Part shown: positions 1-10,478 of the stretch, piece by piece
Layout: every line of letters starts with the position of its first letter
Numbering within the stretch: the stretch's first letter is position 1
Source of the DNA: Clytia hemisphaerica
Taxonomy: Eukaryota; Cnidaria; Hydrozoa; Leptothecata; Clytiidae
Length of the DNA stretch: 64,000 nucleotides
NCBI GenBank assembly: GCA_902728285.1
Contig: CACVBU010000681.1
Location: 124,001-188,000 of the forward strand
Reading direction: 5' to 3'
Translations under genes and position numbers: made by a program
Notes under the pieces: generated by a model
Databases searched by the model: none
Seen by the model: only the letters and a program-made list of their open reading frames with translations
Told to the model about the DNA's origin: nothing

Positions 1-822
1 CACTGTTCAGAGTAACAATGAGGGGACGCTTTTTCCCGTCTACTGATTTGCCAATTCTTGAGATATACTTGATGTTAATTTTGACGTGGAGCTTTTCGAT
101 GAGTGTTTTCACCCATGCTTTAATCTTTTTTGGTAGCATCCTCTGTCGTTGGATCCTCAACACCATGGATGATGATGTTCTTTGATCTTCTGATCTTATC
201 CCTTTCTTCTGCTGCCTCCTCCTCGTGGACCTCTTTAACGGCGGTCTTGATATTGTCATTAGGCACTTGGACATTGGCAGAAGTGGCTGCAGCATACGAT
301 TTTTTTACATTCCTCTTTCAATGATGTTAAGATTTCCGTTCGGAAGGTTTCTAGTTTCTTTTCCAGTTTACTCTCTACATATTCGACAGTATGAAACGCC
401 GGGTCATTAGACAATTTCTTCTCTAGATTAGTGAGCTCTTTTTTTTGAGATTCAATAATCTCGAGAAGGTGTTGTTCATTAGACTTCAATTTCTTAATTG
501 TCTTTTCGTTTTCTTTAATCGTCTCATTTAATTTTGCAAGCTCGGCGGCCGTTCGCAGGGATGGTTGAGGTCCAGGTTGAGGGGAGAGGACCAAAAGATC
601 TTTAGTTACTTTCACACAATTTTGACACACGTATTTGCATGCGTTCGCAGTTCTTCTCCCGTCTTTACAGACTGCAATCATGTAGGGTGGTAGCCTTGTA
701 CAAATGTAGTGCACTAGTCGATTACACTTCGAGCAGGTTAAACTTTCTTCGTTTTGGTCGTCAGCACAGGATGAAGGACTGCAAAGCGGATTTGGAGTAT
801 TTCTATTCCTCGTGGACGTCAT
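1..822 (-). pseudogene. Non-LTR retrotransposon ORF1, frameshifted fragment
   Basis: From 822 downward the minus strand encodes a Cys-rich head with PHD/RING-like spacing (CSPSSCADD, CSKCNRLVHYIC, CKYVCQNC; about residues 13-72). A long Lys/Glu-rich coiled coil follows (about residues 90-165). This head plus coiled coil is typical of ORF1 proteins of CR1/L2-type LINEs. The first frame stops at 259, but homology continues in other frames: after a 7-A run (300-306) comes SYAAATSANVQVPNDN and then RRSKNIIIHGVEDP, an ORF1 RNA-binding-type segment. After a second A run (126-131) comes KAWVKTLIEKLHVK. At least two one-base shifts therefore break the frame and the copy looks dead. ORF2 (reverse transcriptase) would lie beyond position 1. 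The copy sits upstream of, or inside an early intron of, the kinase gene. The ORF1 identity is inferred from domain pattern, not from a search. Confidence 0.75.
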
Positions 823-946
823 GATGGTTGGTTATGGTGATGTTTAAGTTGAATTGGTTGATGTTTTTGATGAATTTGAGTGGGTCTAGTAGCGATTTTT
901 CATGATTTTTCAGAAAAACTCAGATTTTGTTGAATTTGACTGTCGC

Positions 947-2914
947 TATAATACACCTTTTTTGTTGTCATTAGTTCAAAGTTTTGGTTGATAAAAGTTT
1001 GCTTATAATACACCTTTTTTGTTGTGATTAGTTCAAAGTTTTGGTTGATAAAAGTTTGCTTATAATACACCTTTTTTGTTGTGATTAGTTCAAAGTTTTG
1101 GTTGATAAAAGTTTGCTTATAATACACCTTTTTTGTTGTGATTAATTCAAAGTTTTAGCTGATAAAAGTTTGCTTATAATACACCTTTTTTGTTGTCATT
1201 AGTTCAAAGTTTTGGTTGATAAAAGTTTGCTTATAATACACCTTTTTTGTTGTGATTAGTTCAAAGTTTTGGTTGATGAAAGATTGCTTATAATACACCT
1301 TTTTTGTTGTGATTAGTTCAAAGTTTTGGTTGATAAAAGTTTGCTTATAATACACCTTTTTTGTTGTGATTAGTTCAAAGTTTTGGTTGATAAAAGCTTG
1401 CTTATAATACACCTTTTTTGTTGTGATTAGTTCAAAGTTTTAGTTAATAAAAGTTTGCTTATAATACACCTTTTTTGTTGTGATTAGTTCAAAGTTTTGG
1501 TTGATAAAAGTTTGCTTATAATACACCTTTTTTGTTGTGATTAGTTCAAAGTTTTGGTTGATGAAAGATTGCTTATAATACACATTTTTTGTTGTGATTA
1601 GTTCAAGGTTTTAGTTGATGAAAGATTGCCTATAATACACATTTTTTGTTGTGATTAGTTCAAAGTTTTGGTTGATAAAAGCTTGCTTATAATACACCTT
1701 TTTTGTTGTGATTAGTTCAAAGTTTTGGTTGATAAAAGCTTGTTTATAATACACCTTTTTTGTTGTGATTAGTTCAAAGTTTTGGTTGATAAAAGCTTGC
1801 TTATAATACACCTTTTTTGTTGTGATTAGTTCAAAGTTTTGGTTGATAAAAACTTGCTTATAATACACCTTTGTGATTAGTTCAAAGTTTTGGTTGATAA
1901 AAGCTTGCTTATAATACACTTTTTTTGTTGTCATTAGTTCAAAGTTTTGGTTGATAAAAGCTTGCTTATAATACACCTTTTTTGTTGTCATTAGTTCAAA
2001 GTTTTGGTTGATAAAAGCTTGCTTATATTACACCTTTTTTGTTGTCATTAGTTCAAAGTTTTGGTTGATAAAAGCTTGTTTATAATACACCTTTTTTGTT
2101 GTCATTAGTTCAAAGTTTTGGTTGATAAAAGCTTGCTTATAATACACCTTTTTTTGTGATTAGTTCAAAGTTTTGGTTGATAAAAGCTTGCTTATAATAC
2201 ACCTTTTTTTTGTGATTAGTTCAAAGTTTTGGTTGATAAAAGCTTGCTTATAATACACCTTTTTTTTGTGATTAGTTCAAAGTTTTGGTTGATAAAAGCT
2301 TGCTTATAATACACCTTTTTTGTTGTGATTAGTTCAAAGTTTTGGTTGATAAAAGCTTGCTTATAATACACCTTTGTGATTAGTTCAAAGTTTTGGTTGA
2401 TAAAAGCTTGCTTATAATACACCTTTTTTTTTGTGATTAGTTCAAAGTTTTGGTTGATAAAAGCTTGCTTATAATACACCTTTTTTGTTGTGATTAGTTC
2501 AAAGTTTTGGTTGATAAAAGCTTGCTTATAATACACCTTTGTGATTAGTTCAAAGTTTCGGTTGATAAAAGCTTGCTTATAATACACCTTTTTTGTTGTG
2601 ATTAGTTCAAAGTTTTGGTTGATAAAAGCTTGCTTATAATACACCTTTTTTGTTGTCATCAGTTCAAAGTTTTGGTTGATAAAAGCTTGCTTATAATACA
2701 CCTTTTTTGTTCATTAGTTCAAAGTTTTGGTTGATAAAAGCTTGCTTATAATACACCTTTGTGATTAGTTCAAAGTTTTGGTTGATAAAAGCTTGCTTAT
2801 AATACACCTTTTTTTGTGATTAGTTCAAAGTTTTGGTTGATAAAAGCTTGCTTATAATACACCTTTTTTTTGTGATTAGTTCAAAGTTTTGGTTGATGAA
2901 AGCTTGCTTATAAT
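947..2914 (-). repeat. 57-bp tandem repeat array, about 35 copies
   Basis: The basic unit is 57 bp, with the core GTTCAAAGTTTTGGTTGATA followed by a TTGCTTATAATACACC block and a T-rich spacer. Length variants lose 3-9 bp, almost always in the T tract. Read on the minus strand a unit is open in one frame and encodes 19 residues (KVYYKQAFINQNFELITTK), so several unit runs form long frames that break where the T tract changes length. Copies near 950-1600 mostly carry AAAAGTTTGC and copies from about 1680 onward AAAAGCTTGC, so variants spread locally. The array lies immediately 5' of the LINE ORF1 on the same strand and could be its promoter monomers. It could equally be an independent minisatellite. 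I do not treat the 19-residue frames as a protein gene. Confidence 0.9.
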
Positions 2915-3072
2915 TAGAAGTTAACCTTGAGACAATCCGATATTTATGTGAAAAGCATGCGAGTTATGCTTTCCAGTCGGGAAATAAGTGACTCGGGCAT
3001 TTAAACTCAATGACACTTTTGACACTACTAATTATGTAATATTATTTAGTAATATTTTCTTGTTATTTGTAG

Positions 3073-5918
3073 TCATACTTGCACAGTCAAAATGTGATGC
3101 ATCGTGATTTGAAATCTACAAATGTTTTATTGAAAAAACATCAGGTATTTAAAAAGAAATTCTAATTAAACTTGACTTCATCGTTTTTGTTATTATACAT
3201 TTTGTCCATAATGAATGATATGTTTTCTTAAATATTTGTACTAAGACAATTTTTAATTTAATTTGTTCTTGGGTTGTTCCCCGAGGGGGAGGGGGTACTT
3301 AAGCAAATGGAGGGTACGGTAGGTGCCGCTCTTAAGGGTACCTGGATTTCCAAAGTCCTGCGAAGGGTTGGAAAAATCAGAAAATTAAATTTCAGTCCCA
3401 TTAAGGGTCGGAGAAATAGGAACATTTAAATTTTTTACCCCCGAGAAGATCGAAATTTGTTCAAAATTGGTCAAATTTGTCGCAATAAGGGTCGTAAAAT
3501 TCACAAAATTTTCCTTTGTTTTCTGCTATTTAGTCCCGGTAAGGGTCCGAGGGTCGAAAATCGGGTGGCACCCCCCCCCCCCGTCAGTTCGCTACCCTAG
3601 TACCCCCTCCCCCCGGGGATTGTTCTTGGCTCTGTGTTCAAGATTTAATATTTCATGTTTTACAGGGTCAATATACAGCAATCGTAGCAGATTTCGGATT
3701 AGCGACAGTGATGCGTGCTGAAGAGGTCCCCTTTTCTTCAACCATACCAAAAAGTTCTCTTTGCTCGCCTACGTCACCACGAAGTGCAATGAAGTTTCAA
3801 AAGAGAACAACTTTTGTTGGAACAGCTTACTGGATGGCGCCCGAAATATTGAACGGTTTGTGTACATCGAACTCTGAATTAAAACTAGAAAGCACGTCTT
3901 TAAAAGTAAAGATGGTATGACATTTTCGCTTGAAGATGTTGTCATGTGTCCCAAAATGGTAGGCTGATGGAAAATTGCAAACTTCGTAATGTGTCCAATC
4001 TAGTCCTTTTTTTAATTTGGCGAATCTTAGTCATAATAAGCAAACGTGATTTTCGCAGGTCTCTTTTTTTCAAACCATTTTTTTTTTAAATAATCCAGAA
4101 ACAACATACAAGGACACGTAACTGAATACTGTCATGCGTGGCACGTGACACCCAGTGTTATCAAGTTGAATCCAACGTCTCGTCTGTGACGATTATTCTA
4201 ATTCATCAAACATTTCTCTTTTGGTTTCTAGGAGTGAAATATGATGAATCTGTTGATGTTTTCTCTTATGCTATCACATTATGTGAGGTAATAGATTACA
4301 AAGCTTACAGTTCTTCCGTGTCATTGAAGTAAAAAAGAGGGTAGATATTTTCTGTCTTAGATTTTAGAAAAATTCAACAAATATGGAAAACCTGGACTAA
4401 TTTACGTCTGAAATGAGGAACTGCTTTAAATATTGCGTTATTCTTATCCATTTTTGGCCAGACCTAGTTCATGAGCTGGATGTCTTTGGCGTGAGGTTTT
4501 TGCAGGATATTGCCTCTTTTCAGGCTAAGAAACCACAATTCTGGCATGTAAGCAATTTAGTGTGAATATAAGCAATTTCGAGTGATTTACATATACTGCC
4601 TTGCTCTGAATTCTTTTATCAATGTTATTATTTTTCAGCTTATCAGTAGGACGAGGAACGATGGTGACTCCATACCAAGGAAGAGAGTAAGATTCTAAAT
4701 TACTCTAGTGTGCTTAATTGAAGGGGGTGGAATAAGCAAGGGGGTGGGTAGCTACTCCAGATAAAAAGTCAATAAAATGGGGGGAGTCATAATTAAGTGC
4801 TATTGACCTGATTTTGCAAAAAGAAAAGGAAAGGAAAATGAAGGTTTTTGGCCAATTTTGGCACTTCGTAGCACAAAGGTCATAAAATGGGGGGGGGGGG
4901 GGGGGGGGGGGGGTCATTATAAAGTGATATGGGGTGATTTGCAAAATGAACCCCCCTACAATTAAGCACACAAGAGTAGTTAATTATTAAATTTGAATTA
5001 TTTTACTTAATTGACAATGTGAGATGATAACAGGTTCCCTTGGATTTTGTTGTCACAGTGGAGTCTCTTCAACTCGAATGTCTCGATTAAATTAACTCGA
5101 ACAAGTTTTCTAGTTCATTCATATATCAATAGCTTATAAACCTTACTCTAAAACTCGAAATTTCCTTAACTCGAACAAATTCGTGTTTCTCATGCGTGTT
5201 CGAGTTATGGAGACTCAACAGTATTTTTACTTATTGTGAAGAAAGAAAAGCGTCTATGTAATGGTAGGAAATTTAATTTACTCTTCTCTTCGTTTGTTTT
5301 GCAATCACAGGATTATAGTTTGGATGTGGGTGCATTTAAAAAGATGTTAACACTAAATTGTCCACCACTTCTTTTCGACTTGTGTGCGCTATGTGGAGAT
5401 TTCGACCCTGTAAAAAGGTTTGATTATAATCTTCTTAAATTTCATTAGAAATCTTATTTTATGTTGAAAGTTGAAAGTATCTAATACGTAATAATTTACG
5501 TTGAATTGCAAGAATCAAAGACAGACTTACTTACTCGCGAAATAATTCCACATGAAATTTTCAAATCAGAACCACTTTCAACAATTTTTTAGCTGATTCG
5601 GTGAAATAAAATCCATGCACACTTATTCAAAATGCTGATTCGGGAAAATAAATCCAGAAAATTTCCCGATTTAAATCAAAATTAAATCTCGTGCAAATTA
5701 ATATAATTGAACTAAGTGGTACTTATATACTTTTTGATTTTGATAGGCCATCTTTTGTTTGTTGTGAAAAGTGGCTGGATATTCTATTGACCCATATTGA
5801 GTTTGAGATTCCTTTGCCAGAAGAAATCAATTTTTACGTCGAGCCAAAACCATTACGTTTGAACAGTAATACTTTTAAGAAGAATCTTCAAAAGAAAAAA
5901 CTGGAAACAACCGTATGA
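3073..5918 (+). CDS. LIMK/TESK-type protein kinase, C-terminal exons
   Basis: Phase-consistent exons: 3073-3144, 3666-3855, 4232-4287, (optional 4506-4547), 4639-4686, 5311-5417, 5747-5918 (TGA). They encode the C-lobe of a tyrosine-kinase-like kinase: catalytic loop HRDLKSTNVLL, Mg-binding DFGLA, activation-segment end GTAYWMAPEILNG, then YDESVDVFSYAITLCE. The following LISRTRNDGDSIPRKRDYSL and CPPLLFDLCALCGDFDPVKR match the layout of LIM kinases and testis-specific kinases, which act on cofilin and the actin cytoskeleton. The catalytic loop has Lys, whereas LIMK/TESK proteins usually have HRDLNS or HRDLTS, so the exact subfamily is open. The protein ends with a short basic tail. No N-lobe (Gly loop, VAIK lysine) was found in the window; it must lie before position 1, beyond the LINE and the 57-bp array, or be absent. 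Confidence 0.88.
3281..3618. mobile_element. G-tract MITE, copy in kinase intron
   Basis: This copy starts at a GAGGGGGAGGGGGTAC block and ends in long C runs and CCCCGGGG. Inside, the motif AAGGGTC recurs, as in the same family at 7444, 14845, 35884, 41021, 49194 and 54082. Related TTGTTC strings flank both ends. No reading frame is present. Confidence 0.7.
4506..4547 (+). other. Possible 14-codon optional microexon of the kinase
   Basis: A 42-nt, phase-0 segment is bounded by a T-rich tract plus TTTTTGCAG and by the donor GTAAGC. It would insert DIASFQAKKPQFWH between LCE and LISRT. The family aligns without it (the usual join is LCE directly to LI), so it is either an alternative exon in the kinase C-lobe or a chance splice-site pair. 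Confidence 0.3.
4707..4976. mobile_element. MITE with inverted ends and a 25-base G tract
   Basis: The ends are inverted copies (GTGTGCTTAATTGAAGGGGG on the left; CCCCCCTACAATTAAGCACAC on the right, one base longer). The body holds an uninterrupted G run at about 4889-4913. It lies in the kinase intron 4687-5310. Confidence 0.65.
5056..5221. mobile_element. Pogo-like MITE (TCGAA family)
   Basis: Terminal inverted repeats are CAGTGGAGTCTCTTCAACTC and, inverted, GAGTTATGGAGACTCAACAG. The interior repeats ACTCGAA. It is the same family as the copy at 8137-8289, which has clean TA flanks. CAGTNGA ends with TA target sites are typical of pogo/Tigger elements. Confidence 0.75.
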
Positions 5919-5924
5919 GAGAAA

Positions 5925-6222
5925 GTTCGTATGTGATTAGAAGTAAAAGTCTTCGAATCTGATAGACCGTGGTACCGAGGGTTAAAGGTATGATTGGCAC
6001 CTGCAAGGTTGTGGATATGTTCGCTTGTCAATCTGGACCAAATTGAAATTCATTCCCGTAGAGCGTACACTGTGTTCGTATGGTATTAGAAGTAGAAGTT
6101 CTCGATTCTGATGGACCGTGGTACCGAGGGTTGAATGTGTGGCTGGCATTTATAAGGTTGTGGATATGTTCCCTTGTCAATCTGGACCAAACTGAAATTC
6201 ATTCCCGTAGAGCGTACACTGT
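5925..6222. repeat. 149-bp tandem duplication just after the kinase stop
   Basis: Two adjacent copies (5925-6073 and 6074-6222) share GTTCGTATG at the start and CGTAGAGCGTACACTGT at the end, differing by scattered substitutions. The first copy begins seven bases after the kinase TGA, so it would lie in the 3' UTR. Confidence 0.85.
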
Positions 6223-7176
6223 TGTCATTTTCATTTTTGGGCCAATTTGTTGCTGAAAGATGAGGTTTGATCGGAATAGCAATCATCAAAAGTATCATCA
6301 CCTTCGGCATGAAAAATACAAAGAAATCGAATGCAATGCTTAATCCGAGACTTATTCGACTTTGGTTTCCAACCTTCCTTTTAATCATATCTCTAAAAAG
6401 GATGCCAGAATTACACGAGGGATATTTACGACGGGTCAATGCTTGCGGAATACTCTGGTATTGTTAGTCGGTCTAATATCCACATTCCTTGGTTTCTGTT
6501 GGGATTTTTTTTCACGCACGTGTCCAACATAAAAATGCATTTCTACAGAGACTACGGACACTGTAAAAGCAGTCAATGTTTGAGACCAACCTGATGACGT
6601 GATCATTGCTTGAAAATACCGAAAATAGGACCCCCCTCTAACTTTTTTTCACTTTAATTTTATTTTGATCAAATTTTATGCAAATAGGCAGGTCACTCCA
6701 CGTGGCATGCATTTTAGGGACAGAGGCTCAATTTTTTGCCACCTGTTATTAAATCTTGAATTTTTTTATCTTAATTTATTTAAATTTTCATTATTTTAGT
6801 TATTTTTTTGTTTATTTTTTTGTAATTTAATTTTTTTGCACTGTTGTTAGTTTTATATGCAAGGGAAATTGAAAATGAACCTATTTTAAAAGATATTATA
6901 TATTTTTCTACCTAGATTATTATCCTGTTAATGTTTTATTTTTTCTACCTCGAATTTTAGTTTATATACCTATACTATAAAGTTATTTAAATTAAATATT
7001 ATTTATCGATAACAAAAGTGCAAAGATTGCTAAGTTCAATTTCAGTTGTCTCTCTATCTAGATATTTGGGCTAGCTTAGAGACTTGTTGTGTTTGGTTAA
7101 GATTTTGCTTACTTGCTCTTTGCTCAGTTTTTTTGAAATTAAGGCTTTTGAAACTTGAGTAAAGTTTTTCACTATA
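6223..7176. other. AT-rich intergenic stretch, no gene seen
   Basis: Mostly A/T runs. A minus-strand frame through 6086-6439 contains a hydrophobic stretch but has no ATG start, no recognised family, and runs into the duplicated 149-bp units, so I do not call it. Confidence 0.5.
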
Positions 7177-7409
7177 CAGTAGACTCTCTCTAACTCGAAT
7201 ATTTCTGTAATTCGAACTAAACTATTTGTCCTTTCAGCTGTAATGTGGTTTAAACTACTCTCTGTAATTCGAATCTTTCTGTAATTCAAACTAAACTATT
7301 TGTCCTTTCAGCTGGAATGTGGTTTAAACTACTCTCTGTAATTCGAATCTTTCTCTAATTCGAGGAAAATCTTTGGTCGATTGAAGATCGAATAAGAGAG
7401 AGTCAACTG
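7177..7409. mobile_element. Pogo-like MITE with internally duplicated core
   Basis: The ends are CAGTAGACTCTCTCTAACTC and, inverted, AGAGAGAGTCAACTG, flanked by TA on both sides. The core contains two copies of a unit of about 73 bp with CTGTAATTCGAA, TGTCCTTTCAGCTG and ATGTGGTTTAAACTAC. Confidence 0.8.
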
Positions 7410-7443
7410 TATTTATGATTGGGTCTTGAAAGGTGGAAAAATT

Positions 7444-7728
7444 ACGGAGGGGATGCGCCGCTGATCAGGGTACCTTTTTTCACCTCCATTTAGTCCCAGG
7501 TAGGGTCGCAAAAACACCAAAATAGAAAAATCAGTTCCTCGTAGGGTGTGTTTTTGGAAAATTTGGGTAAAAAGTAGAAAATTTTGTAATTCCAGTCCAA
7601 TTCAGGGTCACTTTTTCCTCAAATTTTGGCAAATTTTTTCAAAGAACCACCAGTCCCACGTAGGGTCCATTTTTCGAACCTTAGCGGAGCACCCCCGTCG
7701 GTCGGCAAGGGTAGTACCCTCCCCCCGG
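7444..7728. mobile_element. G-tract MITE, degenerate copy
   Basis: Opens near CGGAGGGGATGCGCCGC, closes in GTAGTACCCTCCCCCCGG, and repeats GTAGGGTC or CAGGGTC internally. It has the same architecture as 14845-15187. Confidence 0.65.
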
Positions 7729-7841
7729 CAAAAAATTACTGAAAAAAGCTCCAGTTCAGTCTTGTTATATCATTTGAGTACCTCGTTTCTATTTTCTAGG
7801 GTAAAACGAAAAATTAAAAAATAACACAATAAAAAAAAATA

Positions 7842-9644
7842 ATGAAGAAATCCTGCAAAAATGATAAAAAATTGAAAAAAGAAGCAAATTATGAAATTTT
7901 GAAGACTCTACTTTTCTGGAATAAGAAACCTTGGTTATATTATAGTTTTCTATTCTATTCCACACTGCTATGTCAGGTAAGTTCAATGATGATGAAAATT
8001 AACTAAGCGTAAAGTCCGATAATTAGTTGATTAAAGATCAACAATTAACAAACAAGGGCGTTTATTAGGTACCTAACTTAAGGCTATCACTGATTTTATG
8101 TGATTTTTTGTATGCAACATTAATCCGAGATATATACAGTGGAGTCTCTTTAACTCGAACCTCTAAAACTCGAATAAGTTTTCTGGGACGTTAACAATGT
8201 CTTATAAACCTTACTCCATATCTCGAAATTTTCTTAACTCGAACAAATTTGTGATCCTCGAGCGGATTCGAGTTATGGAGACTCCACTGTATATTCGCTT
8301 TTTTTTTTATAAGAATGGTGTTTTTTCATTTCATCATGGATATTCTTAACTTTTTGGCGAAAATCATCCAAAAATATTCTTACAGTATTCTTAGTTTAAG
8401 ATCGAAATTGGCAATCTACAGGTTAAAATGCATTAAAAATGGCATTCTTAAGTTCAGTTGTTAAATTCCATGATGGTGATATTCTTAGCATATTCTTAAT
8501 TTTTTGGCCATTTTCATCATGGACATTCTTATAAAGTGTATTCTTATAAAAAAAAAAGCGTGTATTGGTATGATAGGAGGAGGATATATGATCACAAGTC
8601 TATACTTTAAAAAAAGTTTTAAGCATTGTATGTACTGTTTGTATTTTTGTTTTGTTTTTCTTTACCAGCCCCCCCCCCCCTAAAGCATATCCAATCCCTA
8701 AAATGCCTAATAAACGGACAGGTCAAAAAAAGAAGGATATCTTTGGGAAATTTGCAACTTTTTGATAAAGGCGGTGATCTAATTGCCGGTGTCAGGTTGG
8801 AAATTATATGTAAATACCTCAAAATACTTTGCTTTTGACATCTGCACCGGACTAATGTCAATTCTAATTTCAAAAGTGAGGTGAATCCCTGGATGAGGAG
8901 GTTTCCGAACCGAAAATATCCTATAAACTATAAAGTCGCAACATTTAAGACGTTACTTATAAGTACAATAAACTCTCGCTTATTCGAACTACTATTATTC
9001 GAATCTTTCTATAATTCGATTTATTTGCAGTCCTCGTCAAGAAGAAACCCTCTGTAATTCGAACAAATAAAATTCTCCGTTCGAGCTCGAATTAGCAAGA
9101 GAGTTATGTACAAATATCCAGGCTCTAATCTTTTGAAAACGTAAGCATAGACTGAGCTAATACTGCGCTGAGTTCATTTTTAAAAATGAATTTATTTTCA
9201 TCCCGGGAAGTCCCGGGTCCCCTTGCATAATTTACAGGAGAAAATATGATGTATAGCTGAAACTTTTTCTACAATGATTGTGTCCGGTAAAACAATATAG
9301 TCAACTCTCTCTAATCCGAACCTCTATAATCCGAACCAAAGTATTGTCCTCCTTAGCTGGAAAGCACTGTAAGATGCTTTCTATAATTCGAATCTTCCTC
9401 TAATTCGAACTAAAGTCTTTGTCCCTTAAAGACCGAATTATATAAATACAACTGTAAAAACTCTTTTTTTTGGCAATTTCTAATATTTTACCAGGCAAAT
9501 CCGAAGGATCAAACTCTTTAGAAAATTCATTTTTAGGCAATATCGCGTATACAGAAGATTTCAGTGAATTGTTAGCGGGTGTAGCTGATCGTCTTAATCA
9601 GTTCGAGGCTTATCAGACATTAGCGGTCTATGGTCAGTTTTGAA
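7842..9644 (+). CDS. Possible small unrecognised gene, exons uncertain
   Basis: Three pieces look exon-like. At 7842-7976 an ATG opens 45 codons (starting MKKSCKNDKKLKKEANYEIL) ending at an ideal CAG/GTAAGT donor. At about 8669-8717, after TTTACCAG and a 12-C run, one frame gives KAYPIPKMPNKRTG up to an AG/GT donor. At 9495-9644, after TTTTACCAG, the frame continues KSEGSNSLENSFLGNIAYTE, then a stretch ending LNQFEAYQTLAV, to a TGA. The second and third pieces join in phase. The first and second do not unless the C run differs by one base. Several MITEs lie in the putative introns. I recognise no family and cannot assign a function. The pieces may also be chance frames. Confidence 0.25.
8137..8289. 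mobile_element. Pogo-like MITE, intact
   Basis: Inverted ends CAGTGGAGTCTCTTTAACTC and GAGTTATGGAGACTCCACTG are flanked by TA on both sides. It is the cleanest copy of the ACTCGAA-rich family. Its right TA abuts the next element. Confidence 0.85.
8294..8562. mobile_element. TTCTTAA-iterated MITE, directly abutting the previous one
   Basis: The right end ATTCTTATAAAAAAAAAAGC plus GTG and the left end CGCTTTTTTTTTTATAAGAA are inverted copies. The body holds about eight ATTCTTA or TATTCTTAA motifs, plus the paired CATCATGGA and TCCATGATG. Relatives are at 17607, 24739, 29315, 45310 and 52966. Confidence 0.7.
8966..9108. mobile_element. Pogo-like MITE, diverged
   Basis: AAACTCTCGCTTATTCGAA is inverted at the other end as GCTCGAATTAGCAAGAGAGT, with TA on each side and several TTCGAA motifs inside. 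Confidence 0.7.
9299..9454. mobile_element. Pogo-like MITE
   Basis: Left end AGTCAACTCTCTCTAATCCG, right end AATACAACTG, TA flanks. The interior has TTCTATAATTCGAATCTTCC and TTGTCC blocks shared with the 7177 copy. Confidence 0.7.
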
Positions 9645-9826
9645 TGAAATAGCATTGCCAGTCTGGTACAACTGCCCTTGCGTGTAGGCCTGAAAATATT
9701 TCGGTTGTACCTACTTATCGCAAAAAAAACAAGAGACTCCGACTGCAAAATTGGTGACGCGGTCTGGCGAAATCCCTTAATATAAACCTTCAATATGTTA
9801 ACAATCTTCCTGATCTTTAGAGAGGT

Positions 9827-10100
9827 CTCCCAGCGGACCCTCGAGTTTCACGCAAACCTGATTTTTCGGAAAATCGGAAAAACGTTCGGGAGAAATCGAA
9901 GAAATATTTGAAAATCGGGAAATTGACGTATTCACGCAAAAAATGGCGTAGATTCCCGCACCTACGCAATCGAAAAATGGATTTTAACGTTCGCGCAAGT
10001 TTTTTTTAATTCACGCATTCGCACATTTTTTTTTTTCAATTTTCACGCATTCACGCAACCGAAAAAGCCCATTCACGCATTCATGCAAACCGCTTTTGGG
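9827..10100. repeat. Element built of iterated TTCACGCA motifs
   Basis: TTCACGCA, ATTCACGCATTC and related strings occur about ten times, starting after CAGCGGACC. A second element of the same construction, in the other orientation, is at 52395-52598 and ends in GGTCCGCTGG. No coding sequence is seen. Confidence 0.6.
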
Positions 10101-10478
10101 TGTTGGAGAATTTCTCCATCGGATACAAGAACACCTTACCAGTCCCTTTAAAACACATACATTGATGAATAATTAATATTTAATTATCTCAAGTTATTGT
10201 TTTATTTCTTCATTTTTTACTAGGGTTTTATTTTTACTTTTTGTTTCTATCTTATCTTACGATCGAAACTGGGTCAAGGAGAGGCGAGAAGGGAAAAACA
10301 CCTTTTTTCTTCAACAAGTCAAGACCGAGTATGTACTTTTCTCTTTTTCTGATACTAATGAAGTTGTTTTTAGTTTCAAAACATGTCATGTCCTGACATG
10401 AGGATTTAATGTTAATTTTTCGGCCGCAGCAATATTAGACAATATTAGACTTTTTAAAGGTTTTCTAAGGCATTAAAG

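Noticed and set aside
900-2701. 19-residue repeat proteins read from the 57-bp array
   Set aside because: The frames break at T-tract length changes, have no unique sequence around them and look like minisatellite translation.
947-2914. CRISPR array
   Set aside because: The units are contiguous copies without unique spacers, in an animal genome.
6086-6439. Minus-strand frame with a hydrophobic stretch (LGLSIAFDFFVFFMPKVMIL)
   Set aside because: It has no ATG start, extends into the 149-bp duplicated units and matches no family I know; probably chance in AT-rich DNA.
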